NCBI GenBank assembly: GCA_963716135.1
Contig: OY970289.1
Location: forward strand, 124,001 to 188,000
Direction: 5' to 3'
DNA: 64,000 nucleotides
Source of the DNA: CAVRAW01 sp963716135
GTDB lineage: Bacteria; Planctomycetota; Planctomycetia; Pirellulales; JADZDJ01
Position 1 is the first letter of the stretch; each line of letters starts with the position of its first letter. The translations under genes were made by a program, and so were the position numbers. A model generated the notes under the pieces. The model searched no databases. It saw nothing but the letters and a program-made list of their open reading frames with translations, and was not told the origin of the DNA. This document shows positions 1 to 7,940 of the stretch, in pieces.

Positions 1-1
1 C

Positions 2-340
2 AAGACGGACTACCGAACGCCCGCTGAAATTCGCCGCGCCGACTTGCTGCGGCTATCACAGCGCAAGAATCTGTCGGCCGACGAACGGGAACTGGCACGC
101 CTCAGAATCGAGGAATCATTCCTAGGCAGTCTGCAACCGCAGAGCCATTCCGTGCCGCATGAAGGCATCGGGGCGACACAGGGTAGGTTTCTGACGCGGG
201 GTGGCGGCAACCTGGCATCGCCGGAATTGAACGCGCTCAATCGGATCGACAAAAACGTGCAGGCATTCAAAGAAGTTCACCAACAGATCGAACGGATGCT
301 GCGCAAGTTCGGACCAGTGCCGGTCGCGGAGCATTTGTAA
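2..340 (+). CDS. Hypothetical protein, 5' end outside window
   Basis: The frame is open from the first bases of the window and ends in TAA at 338-340; an internal ATG at 44 would give 98 residues. The product is charged and helical-looking, with an Arg/Glu-rich stretch in the first third (around S-Q-R-K-N-L-S-A-D-E-R-E) and no motif I recognise. The stop overlaps the next start as TAATG, so the two are probably translationally coupled. As part of the comM-inserted element it may be a structural or replication-associated accessory protein, but nothing in it shows this. Confidence 0.45.
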   Translation, partial: KTDYRTPAEIRRADLLRLSQRKNLSADERELARLRIEESFLGSLQPQSHSVPHEGIGATQGRFLTRGGGNLASPELNALNRIDKNVQAFKEVHQQIERMLRKFGPVPVAEHL

Positions 341-592
341 TGAACGAAGAACTGCTAGCAAAGTTGGATGCAATCAGCGCGAAGATCGAAACGGGGCTGC
401 GCCCATCGGGCGGTATCGGCCCGCGTCGATGAATGGGTAAACCGCGGCATGGAATTGTTCAGTGAATCGCGCAAGGTCGAGGCCGAGCTGGGGGAGAGCC
501 TTGCGACCAGCAAGCGGCTACACAGCCTGATGCTGTCGGCACTGGAGCGGATGGAACCGGGCGAAAGCGGGGAGGATTGGAAATTGTCTTGA
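340..592 (+). CDS. Small hypothetical protein, probable frameshift
   Basis: ATG at 340 overlaps the preceding stop. The first frame encodes a plausible start (M-N-E-E-L-L-A-K-L-D-A-I-S-A-K-I-E) but stops at 432. A second frame overlapping it continues to 592 with helical, coiled-coil-like sequence (V-D-E-W-V-N-R-G-M-E-L-F through L-E-R-M-E-P). The two halves read best as one protein of about 83 residues with a frame change in the GC-rich stretch 390-425. The alternative is two overlapping small ORFs. Function unknown. Confidence 0.35.
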
Positions 593-877
593 CGTAGGCG
601 GAGGGCGCCGGTTAAATATCTGGCGTCAAAGCGGCTGCCCGGAAACGGGAGACTCGCCCGCCGAATTTGGTACATAGGCGGGAGTAACGAGAACCTTGCA
701 AGCCGCAAGTTTGGTGTCGAATGATAGTTTGGAAAAACAAACCCCGGCGATCGGGCTTGCGCGGACGCCAAGGCTTCACGGCCAAGGCCCGCAAGGTGGC
801 CCAAACTCCACCTGACAGCGAGTTCGGTCGCTGGGGTTTCTTGTTGCGCCACGCTGCGCAAGAAAGGATGGCCCGCT

Positions 878-2476
878 ATGGCATCCGTTGTACTCAATGC
901 CCACGTTCCGAAGTTGCAGATTGTCGGAACTGCAACCGAGAAAATCACCATTGGCGAGTTGTGCAAACAGTTCATTTACAGCAAGCGCGTACTATCCGAG
1001 CGGGGCGGCATCATCCCCGCGCTAGTCGATGTTTACGAAAAGGTATGTGAGCGACTCCGTTTGGCGTTTGGTAGCGATACGCCAGTTGACGAATTGAAGC
1101 CGATGCACTTCACGCAGCTACATGAATCGCTGCCAAAGAATTGGGGGCCGGCGAGATTGAGCCGAGAGATCCAGCAAGTGCGCACGATTTTCAAGTACGC
1201 CTATGATGCTGGACTGATCGACCGGCCGGCGCGCTTTGGTTCGGACTTTCGAAAGCCGGCGCAGATATTGTTCCGGCGGGCGCGTTGGCTTCGCGGCCCA
1301 CAGATGTTCGAAGCGGACGAAATCCGCAAGCTACTGGCGGCGGCGCGGCCCGACGTGCAGGCGCTGATCCTGTTGGGGATAAACTGCGCGTTTGGAAATT
1401 CCGACTGTACTCGCCTTACGCTGGCTGAGTTGGACTTGGTGAACGGATGGGTGAATTTTCCACGTCCAAAAACGGAGGTTGACCGACGTTGCAAGCTGTG
1501 GCCGGAAACGATAGCGGCGATCCATCGCGCAATTCGGATTCGGTTTGGCCGTGCGCAGTTGGCCCGCGATGCCCGTATCTTCTCCACGAGGAAGGGCCGC
1601 GAATGGGCTGCTGCTGGCGGCAATAATCCGCTGTCAAAATTGTTCCTGCAGTTAATGAAGCGCGCAGGCGTTCATCGCGCCGGCGGTCCTAACTTCTATG
1701 GGCTGCGGCGGACGTTTGAAACCATTGGTGGCGAATCGCTGGATCAGCCAGCCGTCGATAAGATCATGGGGCACACGCCACGCAGCGACGATATGGCGGC
1801 GGTTTACCGCCAGCGGATTAAAGATGAACGATTGGTCCGCGTGACTGACTACGTGCGGGCCTGGCTGTTTCCGCCCGGCGTGGAAAATCCGATCAAGGCG
1901 CACCGAAGAAAAGCGGCGGCGCTGTTCGATGATTGGACGCGCAAGCCGCGACTATCGCGCGGCGACCTTCGCCATGTGTTGGCGCTGTTCCATCTGTCGC
2001 AATCAGAGTTGGCCCGCGGCATCGGGCGCAGCGTCGATCTAATCAATGCGATCCTTCACGGCCGCGAAAAACTGAGCAGGCAGTGTGAACATCTAATCCG
2101 ATGGTATGTCGGAACCGAAGGCGGAATGATCATTGGCCAGCCCGAGGAAATCCGGCCAGCCGGTACAGTAGACGATCTGTCGGACGTGCTGCTGCCAGAT
2201 GATATCCAAGCCGGCTTGCGTAGGCCGCTGATCGACGGCGACGTGATCCGGGCACTGGGCACTCATTTGCGTCGGCTGAGCATCAATAAGAAACGGCTGG
2301 CGAAATTGTGGGGATACGATCGCAAGGTTTTCGAGGCGAACCGCAAGCGGCCAGTGAACCGCATCGGCCTGGAAAAATCGAATCGCCTGCGCGCCCTGTT
2401 CGGCGTTCCGCCAGTAGCAGTCGGCCCGCGCTTCTGCCCCGAAGCTGCTGCGCCGTCGAAAGGGGGTGGCGCATGA
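878..2476 (+). CDS. Tyrosine-type recombinase/integrase, divergent, with C-terminal HTH-like region
   Basis: 532 residues. The N-terminal half resembles a SAM-like core-binding domain; the middle (about 135-330) has the fold-order of a phage-integrase catalytic domain, ending in G-L-R-R-T-F-E-T, then I-M-G-H, then the likely nucleophile in A-V-Y-R-Q-R. Two catalytic positions look unusual: the first Arg region reads F-G-N-S-D-C where G-L-R-x-S-E is typical, and the His of the HxxR box appears as Tyr (F-Y-G-L-R). The last 200 residues include an XRE-like helix-turn-helix stretch (L-S-Q-S-E-L-A-R-G-I-G-R-S) and a second helical repeat near the end. Start ATG 878 has AAAGG about 12 nt upstream. 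The stop overlaps the next gene (ATGA). It could act in integration, inversion or resolution of the element; activity is uncertain. Confidence 0.7.
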   Translation: MASVVLNAHVPKLQIVGTATEKITIGELCKQFIYSKRVLSERGGIIPALVDVYEKVCERLRLAFGSDTPVDELKPMHFTQLHESLPKNWGPARLSREIQQVRTIFKYAYDAGLIDRPARFGSDFRKPAQILFRRARWLRGPQMFEADEIRKLLAAARPDVQALILLGINCAFGNSDCTRLTLAELDLVNGWVNFPRPKTEVDRRCKLWPETIAAIHRAIRIRFGRAQLARDARIFSTRKGREWAAAGGNNPLSKLFLQLMKRAGVHRAGGPNFYGLRRTFETIGGESLDQPAVDKIMGHTPRSDDMAAVYRQRIKDERLVRVTDYVRAWLFPPGVENPIKAHRRKAAALFDDWTRKPRLSRGDLRHVLALFHLSQSELARGIGRSVDLINAILHGREKLSRQCEHLIRWYVGTEGGMIIGQPEEIRPAGTVDDLSDVLLPDDIQAGLRRPLIDGDVIRALGTHLRRLSINKKRLAKLWGYDRKVFEANRKRPVNRIGLEKSNRLRALFGVPPVAVGPRFCPEAAAPSKGGGA

Positions 2477-2736
2477 ATTGGAACAACCGACTGCCGGCGC
2501 CCGATGTTGGCGAGCAAGCGCTCGAGCATTGCGACCAATTGAAATTGAGCGTTTGGAAATGCGAGAGTGGCAACGTCGTGGTGAACTATGAAATTCATGG
2601 TTCGCTGGGATCGTTCGATGAGGACGAGGACGAGGACGAAAGCGAAGGGGGCGGGTTGGCCACGCGAGAGCCCACCGATCTTTCGCTAGTGTTCGACCTG
2701 CTGCGCCGGATGCAACGGCGGGAGGGAGATCTATGA
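2473..2736 (+). CDS. Small acidic hypothetical protein
   Basis: 87 residues starting at ATG 2473, overlapping the recombinase stop by four bases, and itself overlapping the next start by four bases, so it is the middle member of a translationally coupled trio. It carries an extreme acidic run, D-E-D-E-D-E-D-E-S-E, around residues 50-59, followed by Gly and a basic C terminus. No family recognised. Because it directly precedes a HEPN-like protein, an antitoxin or chaperone role is possible, but it does not show the nucleotidyltransferase motif of the usual MNT partner. Confidence 0.5.
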   Translation: MNWNNRLPAPDVGEQALEHCDQLKLSVWKCESGNVVVNYEIHGSLGSFDEDEDEDESEGGGLATREPTDLSLVFDLLRRMQRREGDL

Positions 2737-3107
2737 TTTGTCTCTTTTGCCCCCCGGAAATGGATCGCATCAAGCAAGTAACCGACCTGTTGACCTGGGC
2801 GGCTTTTCGAATTGAGGACGAATTGGCCAGCGATATCGACATTCGCCTGGCCGGCGTGGCGGCACGGATGGCGTTTGAGTTTCACTTGCGGGACTTGTGC
2901 CGACAGCGTGAGTTGCCCAAGGGCGAGCGCTGGCATAACTTCGCGGTGCGGTTGCTGAAGGCGGGAGTATTCACGATGGCCGAGTATCGCCACGTGCGGC
3001 GGATCGCCCGGCTGGCGGCGAAGGCGGTACACGGCAAGCCGTTCGATATCGAGCGGGCGCGGGAGTTGTTAGCGAAGGTGGTGGAGTTTGTAGAGAAAAC
3101 GCAATAG
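2733..3107 (+). CDS. HEPN/DUF4145-like small protein
   Basis: 124 residues, ATG 2733 coupled to the preceding gene. It opens with C-L-F-C and is otherwise all-helical. From about residue 45 it follows the pattern of HEPN or DUF4145 proteins: a first helix with R-M-A-F-E-F-H-L-R, a second ending A-V-R-L-L-K-A-G, then R-L-A-A-K-A-V-H-G (R93, H100), and a last helix E-L-L-A-K-V-V-E-F-V. The R-x6-H spacing fits the Rx4-6H motif of HEPN ribonucleases. That is suggestive, not proof, because some HEPN-like proteins with a similar sequence are non-catalytic. In a mobile element it could be a toxin or a phage-defence nuclease. Confidence 0.45.
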   Translation: MICLFCPPEMDRIKQVTDLLTWAAFRIEDELASDIDIRLAGVAARMAFEFHLRDLCRQRELPKGERWHNFAVRLLKAGVFTMAEYRHVRRIARLAAKAVHGKPFDIERARELLAKVVEFVEKTQ

Positions 3108-3120
3108 GACGGCCCCAGTT

Positions 3121-3170
3121 GCACGCAACGCCAGGGGGTGTTTTGACCCAAGCGCACCCCCTGGCAGCGT
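3121..3170. promoter_or_regulatory. Long interrupted inverted repeat upstream of the serine recombinase
   Basis: The arms 3130-3140 and 3155-3165 pair over 11 bp (core CCAGGGGGTG against CACCCCCTGG), separated by a 14-nt loop. After a small asymmetric bulge, a further 6 bp pair (GCACGC at 3121-3126 with GCGTGC at 3167-3172). It lies between the HEPN-like gene and the serine recombinase. No U-run follows on the plus strand, so it is either an atypical terminator for the upstream trio or an operator or recombinase-binding site. Confidence 0.55.
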
Positions 3171-3274
3171 GCAGGCGGGCTGTGGCGCAAGGTTTTAAGG
3201 TGATCAGAGGTTCACAAGTGGACGGATGGGCACTAAATGGCAAGTTGGGTAGGTTTTCAACCAAAAGGTGAGCA

Positions 3275-4852
3275 ATGATTCGATCAGCAAACCACAACAC
3301 GATACCGGCAGTGGCCTACTACCGGATGAGTACCGACAAGCAAGAGGCGTCGATTCCAGCGCAGCGCGAGGCCGTGGAAATGTACGCCGACGCCAACGGC
3401 TACGAAATCACGCGCGAATACATCGACGAAGGAATCAGCGGCGATGCGACCGAGAAGCGCCATCAATTTCGGCAGATGATTGCCGACGGCGAGCGCCGCG
3501 AGTTTAAGGCCATCCTGTGTTGGGACATGGATCGCTTCGGGCGCTTTGACAGTATCGAGGCCGGGCGCTGGGTGCATCCTCTGCGCGTTGCCGGCGTCCA
3601 CCTGGCGACAGTGGCGCAAGGGCAAATTGACTGGACAGAATTTGCCGGGCGCATGATGTACGGCATCCAAACCGAAGCAAAGCACCAATACCTAACCGAT
3701 CTATCGCGCAACGTCACCCGCGGCATGATGCGGCTGGCAGAGCAAGGTAAGTGGCCTGGCGGCCCTGCGCCAATCGGCTACATGGTCCGCGATAAGCAAT
3801 TGGAATCCGGCCCGACCGATGCAGTGGCGCTAGTGCGGCGCATGTTCCGCGAATACGCGGCGGGTAAGTCGCTGCGCGGGCTGGCCGACGAATTGAACAC
3901 TGCGGGCACGCTGTCGCCAAAAGGCAAGCAGTGGACGGCCAACGGAATTTCCGGCGTCCTGAAAAATCGCGCCTACGTTGGCGACTTCATCTGGAATCAG
4001 CGCTGCCAGTCGAAATACAAGCGGCGCGGCCGCCACGGAGTAGCGAACCAGCAAGGCGAATGGGTGATATTCGAGCGCCACCACCCTGCCCTGATCGACC
4101 GGGCGCTGTTCAATCGCGTCCAGGAGCAACTAGCGCGGCGCAAGGGGTGTTCGACACCGCACAAGAGCGGCGGCGGGTTTGTGCTGTCGGGTTTGTTGGT
4201 TTGCGGCAGATGCGGCCACAAGATGATGGGCGATTTTGGCAACGGCGTCCATCAATACACTTGCTATGGATACAGGCAGCACGGCAAGGCGTGTTGTGAC
4301 CGGAACACCGTGCGGCAAGAGATCGTGTTGCAAAGCATCCTAGAAGCCGTCGAGCGGGAATACTACAACCCGGCAACGCTAGACCGATTGGCCGCAGAGT
4401 GCCGGCGACAGTTGCAATCCAGGGGTGCTAAATCTGACGTTGTGAAACTGCGCAAGGAATTGGCCGACGTGGACGCCAAGTTAGCTAAAGCCAAGCGCCG
4501 GCTGGTCGAAGTGGATGCGGACCTACTGGACGATGTACAGCAGCAGATTCGCTTGCTGCGCTCTCGGCGTGAATCCCTGGCGGGAATGCTGAAGGCCGCC
4601 AGCGCCGGCACAGCGAAGCGGAGCGACGATATCGACGCCAAGGTGCAGGCGGCCCTGGCGTGGTTCGGCAAGCTGAAAGAGGCCGCCGAGCGGGCAAGGC
4701 CGGAACTGGTGCGCGAATTCATCCAAGAGGCGTTTGCGAAGGTGGAATTGTGGTCCGCGAAAGAGCGTTGGACAGCCCGCAGATTCAAGTACCGATTAGA
4801 GCGCGGGTGCATCCATCTGAAAGCGCATAAGCTGTTAAGCTTGCCCCGCTGA
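3275..4852 (+). CDS. Large serine recombinase (site-specific integrase)
   Basis: 525 residues. The N-terminal resolvase domain (about 10-155) has the Y-Y-R-M-S-T-D-K-Q motif with catalytic Ser19 and further conserved Arg and Asp (W-D-M-D-R-F-G-R). The recombinase domain (about 165-290) includes G-G-P-A-P-I-G-Y. A zinc ribbon (about 305-345) shows C-G-R-C-G-H and a second Cys set. A coiled coil (about 385-445) precedes the basic C terminus. This is the full architecture of phage- and ICE-type large serine integrases, which cut and join short attachment sites and need a directionality factor to excise. Start ATG 3275 has AAGGTGAG just upstream. Its last codons abut the comM junction, the usual place for an integrase next to its attachment site. 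Confidence 0.92.
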   Translation: MIRSANHNTIPAVAYYRMSTDKQEASIPAQREAVEMYADANGYEITREYIDEGISGDATEKRHQFRQMIADGERREFKAILCWDMDRFGRFDSIEAGRWVHPLRVAGVHLATVAQGQIDWTEFAGRMMYGIQTEAKHQYLTDLSRNVTRGMMRLAEQGKWPGGPAPIGYMVRDKQLESGPTDAVALVRRMFREYAAGKSLRGLADELNTAGTLSPKGKQWTANGISGVLKNRAYVGDFIWNQRCQSKYKRRGRHGVANQQGEWVIFERHHPALIDRALFNRVQEQLARRKGCSTPHKSGGGFVLSGLLVCGRCGHKMMGDFGNGVHQYTCYGYRQHGKACCDRNTVRQEIVLQSILEAVEREYYNPATLDRLAAECRRQLQSRGAKSDVVKLRKELADVDAKLAKAKRRLVEVDADLLDDVQQQIRLLRSRRESLAGMLKAASAGTAKRSDDIDAKVQAALAWFGKLKEAAERARPELVREFIQEAFAKVELWSAKERWTARRFKYRLERGCIHLKAHKLLSLPR

Positions 4853-5990
4853 TCTTGCTCATGTACCGTTCGATTTGCGGCACCGTGCAATGGCATTCCC
4901 GCCGCGGATCGTTCCGGTAACCACACGGACAAGGATTCAGCGCCGCAATCAGCATGAAGTTCGAGGGAAACGTGGTGCTGTTCATCGCCCGGCTGATCGT
5001 CACGCTGCCGTCTTCCAGCGGCTGCCGCAGCACTTCCAGCGTTTGCCGATTGAATTCCGGCAGCTCATCGAGAAACAGCACGCCGTTGTGCGACAAAGAT
5101 ATTTCGCCCGGCGTCGGAATCGTGCCGCCGCCAACCAGTCCCGCGTTGGAAATCGTGTGATGCGGCGCTCGATGCGGCCTCGTCGCCAACAGCGGCTGCC
5201 CGGGTTTCAACAGGCCGATGGCCGAATAAATACGCGTCGTCTCGATCGACTCGCTGGCCGTCAGTTCCGGCAAAATCGTCGGCACGCGCTTGGCCAACAT
5301 CGTCTTACCGGACCCCGGCGGCCCAATCATCAGCAAATTATGCGAACCGGCCGCGGCAATCGTAATCGCCCGCTTGGCCATCTCCTGCCCGCGCACGTCG
5401 GCGAAATCCAAATCGTAGGTTGCGTACTGCTGAAACCATTCGTCCAACCTCGGCGGCGTCGGTTCGATTTCAATCTGCCCCGTGAAAAACGCCGCCGCCT
5501 GCGCCAAACTCGAAACGGGGATCACTTCGATCTGCTCCACCACCGCCGCCTCGGCGGCGCTGTCGGTCGGCACCACAATGCCACGCAAATGCTTTTGCTG
5601 AGCCGCAGCTAGCGCCATCGACAACGTGCCTTTAGTGGCGCGCGTCACGCCATCGAGCGCCAATTCCCCAACCACGGCGTATTTGTCAAACAGATCGGAC
5701 GCCAGTTGCCCGCTGCCGGCTAACATTCCCAGCGAAATCGGCAGATCGAACGAGGCCGCGTTCTTCGGCAACTCGGCCGGGGCGAGGTTGATAACAATCT
5801 TATCCTGCGGCCGCATGAATCCGCTGTTCACCAGCGCCCGCTCCACGCGATGCGTGCTCTCCTTCACGGCCGCTTCCGGCAAGCCCACCAAAATGGTCTT
5901 CGGGAGCGCACCCGGCGAGACGTCGACCTCCACCTGCACCGGCAAGGCATCGATGCCCAACAGCGAAAAGGTATGCAGCTTCGCCAGCAT
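4785..5990 (-). pseudogene. comM: ComM/YifB Mg-chelatase-like AAA+ ATPase, 3' end replaced by element
   Basis: 401 codons, against about 500 for the family. The N-terminal Lon-like fold (M-L-A-K-L-H-T-F through about residue 170) and the AAA+ core with Walker A G-P-P-G-S-G-K-T and the region L-F-L-D-E-L-P-E-F are intact, as are the P-C-P-C-G-Y and C-H-C-T cysteines. About 100 C-terminal residues are lost and replaced by 19 residues read out of the inserted element. ComM is a branch-migration helicase used in natural transformation, and loss of its C-terminal part would probably disable it. Start at 5990 was chosen because the family begins M-L-A-K-L; an upstream in-frame ATG at 6041 exists but adds unconserved sequence. 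Confidence 0.9.
4840..4862. other. Attachment junction (att) between element and comM
   Basis: Homology to ComM on the minus strand runs through codons for M-S-K-I-S-G at 4862-4845 and stops there. From 4844 leftward the frame enters the 3' end of the serine recombinase and reads 19 foreign residues to a stop at 4785. The crossover must therefore lie within or just beside 4840-4860. The exact core cannot be set without the other junction, which is outside the window. Confidence 0.65.
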
Positions 5991-6119
5991 GAGAATTGCC
6001 CCAAGAAAGCTCGGCGTGAACCCGCAGCCGACCGACCACACTGAACAGGCGTCAACGGTCGCCGTATTGTGACGCGGCGTTTAGCGGCATGCAAGTGGCT
6101 GGAAACCAGGGCTTCACAT

Positions 6120-6142
6120 AGCCCGACTGATACAGTCGGGCT
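6120..6142 (-). terminator. Perfect hairpin downstream of ndk
   Basis: A 10-bp perfect stem (AGCCCGACTG paired with CAGTCGGGCT) with a 3-nt loop, nine bases past the ndk stop on the minus strand. It lacks a U-tract, so it may be a processing or 3'-end stabilising hairpin. A near copy follows thrC at 56913-56934 in the same sense relative to its gene, so it is a dispersed element. Confidence 0.55.
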
Positions 6143-6151
6143 GCCGCCGAC

Positions 6152-6613
6152 CTAATCTTCGTCCGCCGCCTTCAGCCACGGTTCCAGCGTCGGCGTTTGC
6201 GAGAACAGCTCGGCGTCTTTGAAATAAAGCCCAATCTCGCGCTTGGCCGCTTCCGGGCCGTCCGAGGCGTGGACCAGATTCATCTGCTTGCTCGAGCTGA
6301 AATCCCCCCGGATCGTGCCGGCCGGCGCCTTCAGCCCGCTGGTGGGCCCAAGCATTTCGCGCACCACGCGGATCGCTTCCAAACCCTCGATCACCGCCGC
6401 AATGATCGGCGATCCGCCGATGAACTGCTCCAGCCCTGGATAAAACGGTTTGCCCACGTGCTCGGCGTAATGCTTCTTCGACAGCTCCGGCGTCACGCGC
6501 AACATCTTCATGGCGATGATGTTGAACCCTTTATCTTCAAACCGCGCCAGAATCCGCCCTGCCAGCCGTCGCTGCATGCAGTCGGGCTTCAACAAGATCA
6601 AGGTGCGCTCCAT
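6152..6613 (-). CDS. ndk: Nucleoside diphosphate kinase
   Basis: 153 residues, full length. It transfers the gamma phosphate of ATP to nucleoside diphosphates through a phosphohistidine. The family start M-E-R-T-L-I-L-L-K-P-D and the active-site segment N-L-V-H-A-S-D-G with the catalytic His are present. ATG at 6613 is preferred over a TTG two codons upstream because the family starts there. It lies between comM and a divergent secreted-protein gene and is followed by a hairpin, so it is probably monocistronic. Confidence 0.96.
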   Translation of the reverse strand: MERTLILLKPDCMQRRLAGRILARFEDKGFNIIAMKMLRVTPELSKKHYAEHVGKPFYPGLEQFIGGSPIIAAVIEGLEAIRVVREMLGPTSGLKAPAGTIRGDFSSSKQMNLVHASDGPEAAKREIGLYFKDAELFSQTPTLEPWLKAADED

Positions 6614-6740
6614 GGGCAATTATCTCTTCGATTTTGTCGGGAAAGCCGCGATTCTAGGAAAACAAGCTCCCATCGACAAGCGCCGCTAGTACGGTTTGAC
6701 ATTGACCCAACCCATTACGCCGCCGTACTCTCCCGCCGCC

Positions 6741-7940
6741 ATGATTGGGAAAATCGCACCAATTCTCTGCCTGCTGGTATTGCTGGCAACGCCGCCGGGC
6801 GCCGCGGCCGCCGACGGACCTGATATCCTCGTCCTGCGCAATGGCGAGATCCTGGAAGGAAAGGTCTCGCGCCAAGACGATCGCTTCCTGCTAGAGCTCA
6901 CCGACGGCGAAATCCGGCTGCCGGTGCGCGACGTCGATTTTCTCTGCCATTCGCTGCAGGAAGCGTACGACGTGCAAAGCCGCCGCATCGTCGGACAGCA
7001 GATCGAAGATCGCCTGCGGCTTGCCAGTTGGTGCCTCAGGCACAATCTAACCGGCCCCGCGGCGCAGGAACTCGCCGCCGCGATGGCCATCGATCCCAAC
7101 GACCGCCGCGCCGCCGTGCTCGACCGCCGGTTGCAGGAAATGCTGAATCCCACACCGGACCAGGCAGCGCCTGAGCCGGAACCCGTTCGCACCGCGCCGG
7201 CCGCTCCGCCACCTGAAACGGCTGCCAGTCCGGCGCTGCCGGCAAGCTCCGACGACCTGGAACGCATGGCCCGCAACTTGCCGCGCGGATCGCTGGAAAG
7301 CTACTCCACCACGATTCTGCCGCTGCTGTTGAATCACTGCGCCACGGCGGGGTGCCATTCGGTCGGCACGCAATCGAAGTTCATTCTGCTGCGCCCGACT
7401 TCCGGCAGCCCCACAGCGCGCCGCCTGACGCTGCGCGACTTGCACAACACGCTCGACTGGGTCGATTACGACACGCCGGCCAAGAGCAAGATGCTCTCTG
7501 CGGCAAAAGAAATGCACGGCACGTGCTCGTCGCCGCCCATCGAAAAGGAAGACTCGCGCGAGTATCAGCAACTCGTGGCCTGGGTGCTCTTGACGACGCA
7601 GGGAGACAAATCGCCGGCCCAAAATGGGCGGCCGGCAACCATCACGACGCGCGCAATGCCAAGGGCAATTCCGGCTCCGGCAATGAAACCCACCGATGCC
7701 TCCGCAGCCACGCCACGGCAGACAACCACCAATCTATCGCCGACCGGCGCCGGCTGGGCCAACGCCATCGCTCCTTCCGGGAAGGTGCCGATTCACACCG
7801 CGGTGCCCGCCAGTGGAACCAGCGCCGCGCCGCCGGCAACGGCAAAATCGATCCGGCAATCCGCTGCTGCGCCGGCAGCCGCCGCCAAATCGAACGAAGC
7901 CGACGCAAAATCGTCCACGGGCGCCGCGCCTACACCGTGA
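6741..7940 (+). CDS. Secreted cytochrome-like protein with CX4CH motif
   Basis: 399 residues from ATG 6741, which gives a clean signal peptide (M-I-G-K-I-A-P-I-L-C-L-L-V-L-L ending A-A-A). Residues about 25-70 (V-L-R-N-G-E-I-L-E-G-K-V) resemble a small beta-rich domain common in planctomycete secreted proteins. A Pro/Ala-rich linker follows, then about 200-290 with N-H-C-A-T-A-G-C-H-S: a CX4CH rather than CXXCH haem-type motif. The last 110 residues are a Thr/Pro/Ala-rich low-complexity tail. Likely periplasmic or surface-bound; haem binding is inferred, not shown. The stop overlaps the purB 3' end by 11 bases (convergent). Confidence 0.65.
   Translation: MIGKIAPILCLLVLLATPPGAAAADGPDILVLRNGEILEGKVSRQDDRFLLELTDGEIRLPVRDVDFLCHSLQEAYDVQSRRIVGQQIEDRLRLASWCLRHNLTGPAAQELAAAMAIDPNDRRAAVLDRRLQEMLNPTPDQAAPEPEPVRTAPAAPPPETAASPALPASSDDLERMARNLPRGSLESYSTTILPLLLNHCATAGCHSVGTQSKFILLRPTSGSPTARRLTLRDLHNTLDWVDYDTPAKSKMLSAAKEMHGTCSSPPIEKEDSREYQQLVAWVLLTTQGDKSPAQNGRPATITTRAMPRAIPAPAMKPTDASAATPRQTTTNLSPTGAGWANAIAPSGKVPIHTAVPASGTSAAPPATAKSIRQSAAAPAAAAKSNEADAKSSTGAAPTP

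Larger units (their letters stand above)
1..4852. mobile_element. Integrated element inserted in comM (right end; left end outside window)
   Basis: A block of genes all on the plus strand, unrelated to the housekeeping genes to its right: small unknown proteins, a tyrosine recombinase, a HEPN-like protein and a large serine recombinase. It ends exactly where comM homology stops. The ComM reading frame coming in on the minus strand keeps family-conserved residues up to M-S-K-I-S-G (4862 to 4845) and then becomes unrelated sequence inside the serine recombinase gene. Large serine recombinases normally sit beside their own attachment site, and comM (yifB) is a known island insertion gene in other bacteria. 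Inference: this is an integrated prophage, ICE or satellite whose other end, with the rest of comM, lies left of base 1. Size and type cannot be told from here. Confidence 0.75.

Noticed and set aside
721..1050. 109-codon plus-strand ORF upstream of and overlapping the tyrosine recombinase
   Set aside because: Overlaps a well-supported gene in another frame, and its product is Arg/Cys-rich with no motif.
2733..3107. Confirmed HEPN toxin
   Set aside because: Only the R-x6-H spacing and helical pattern support it; no known MNT partner and no structure, so it stays a suggestion.
3121..3172. Stem-loop as a rho-independent terminator
   Set aside because: No run of T follows on either strand, so termination is not supported; kept only as a structured element.
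4875..5612. 245-codon plus-strand ORF opposite comM
   Set aside because: Antisense shadow of the conserved comM frame; Arg-rich product typical of GC-rich opposite strands.
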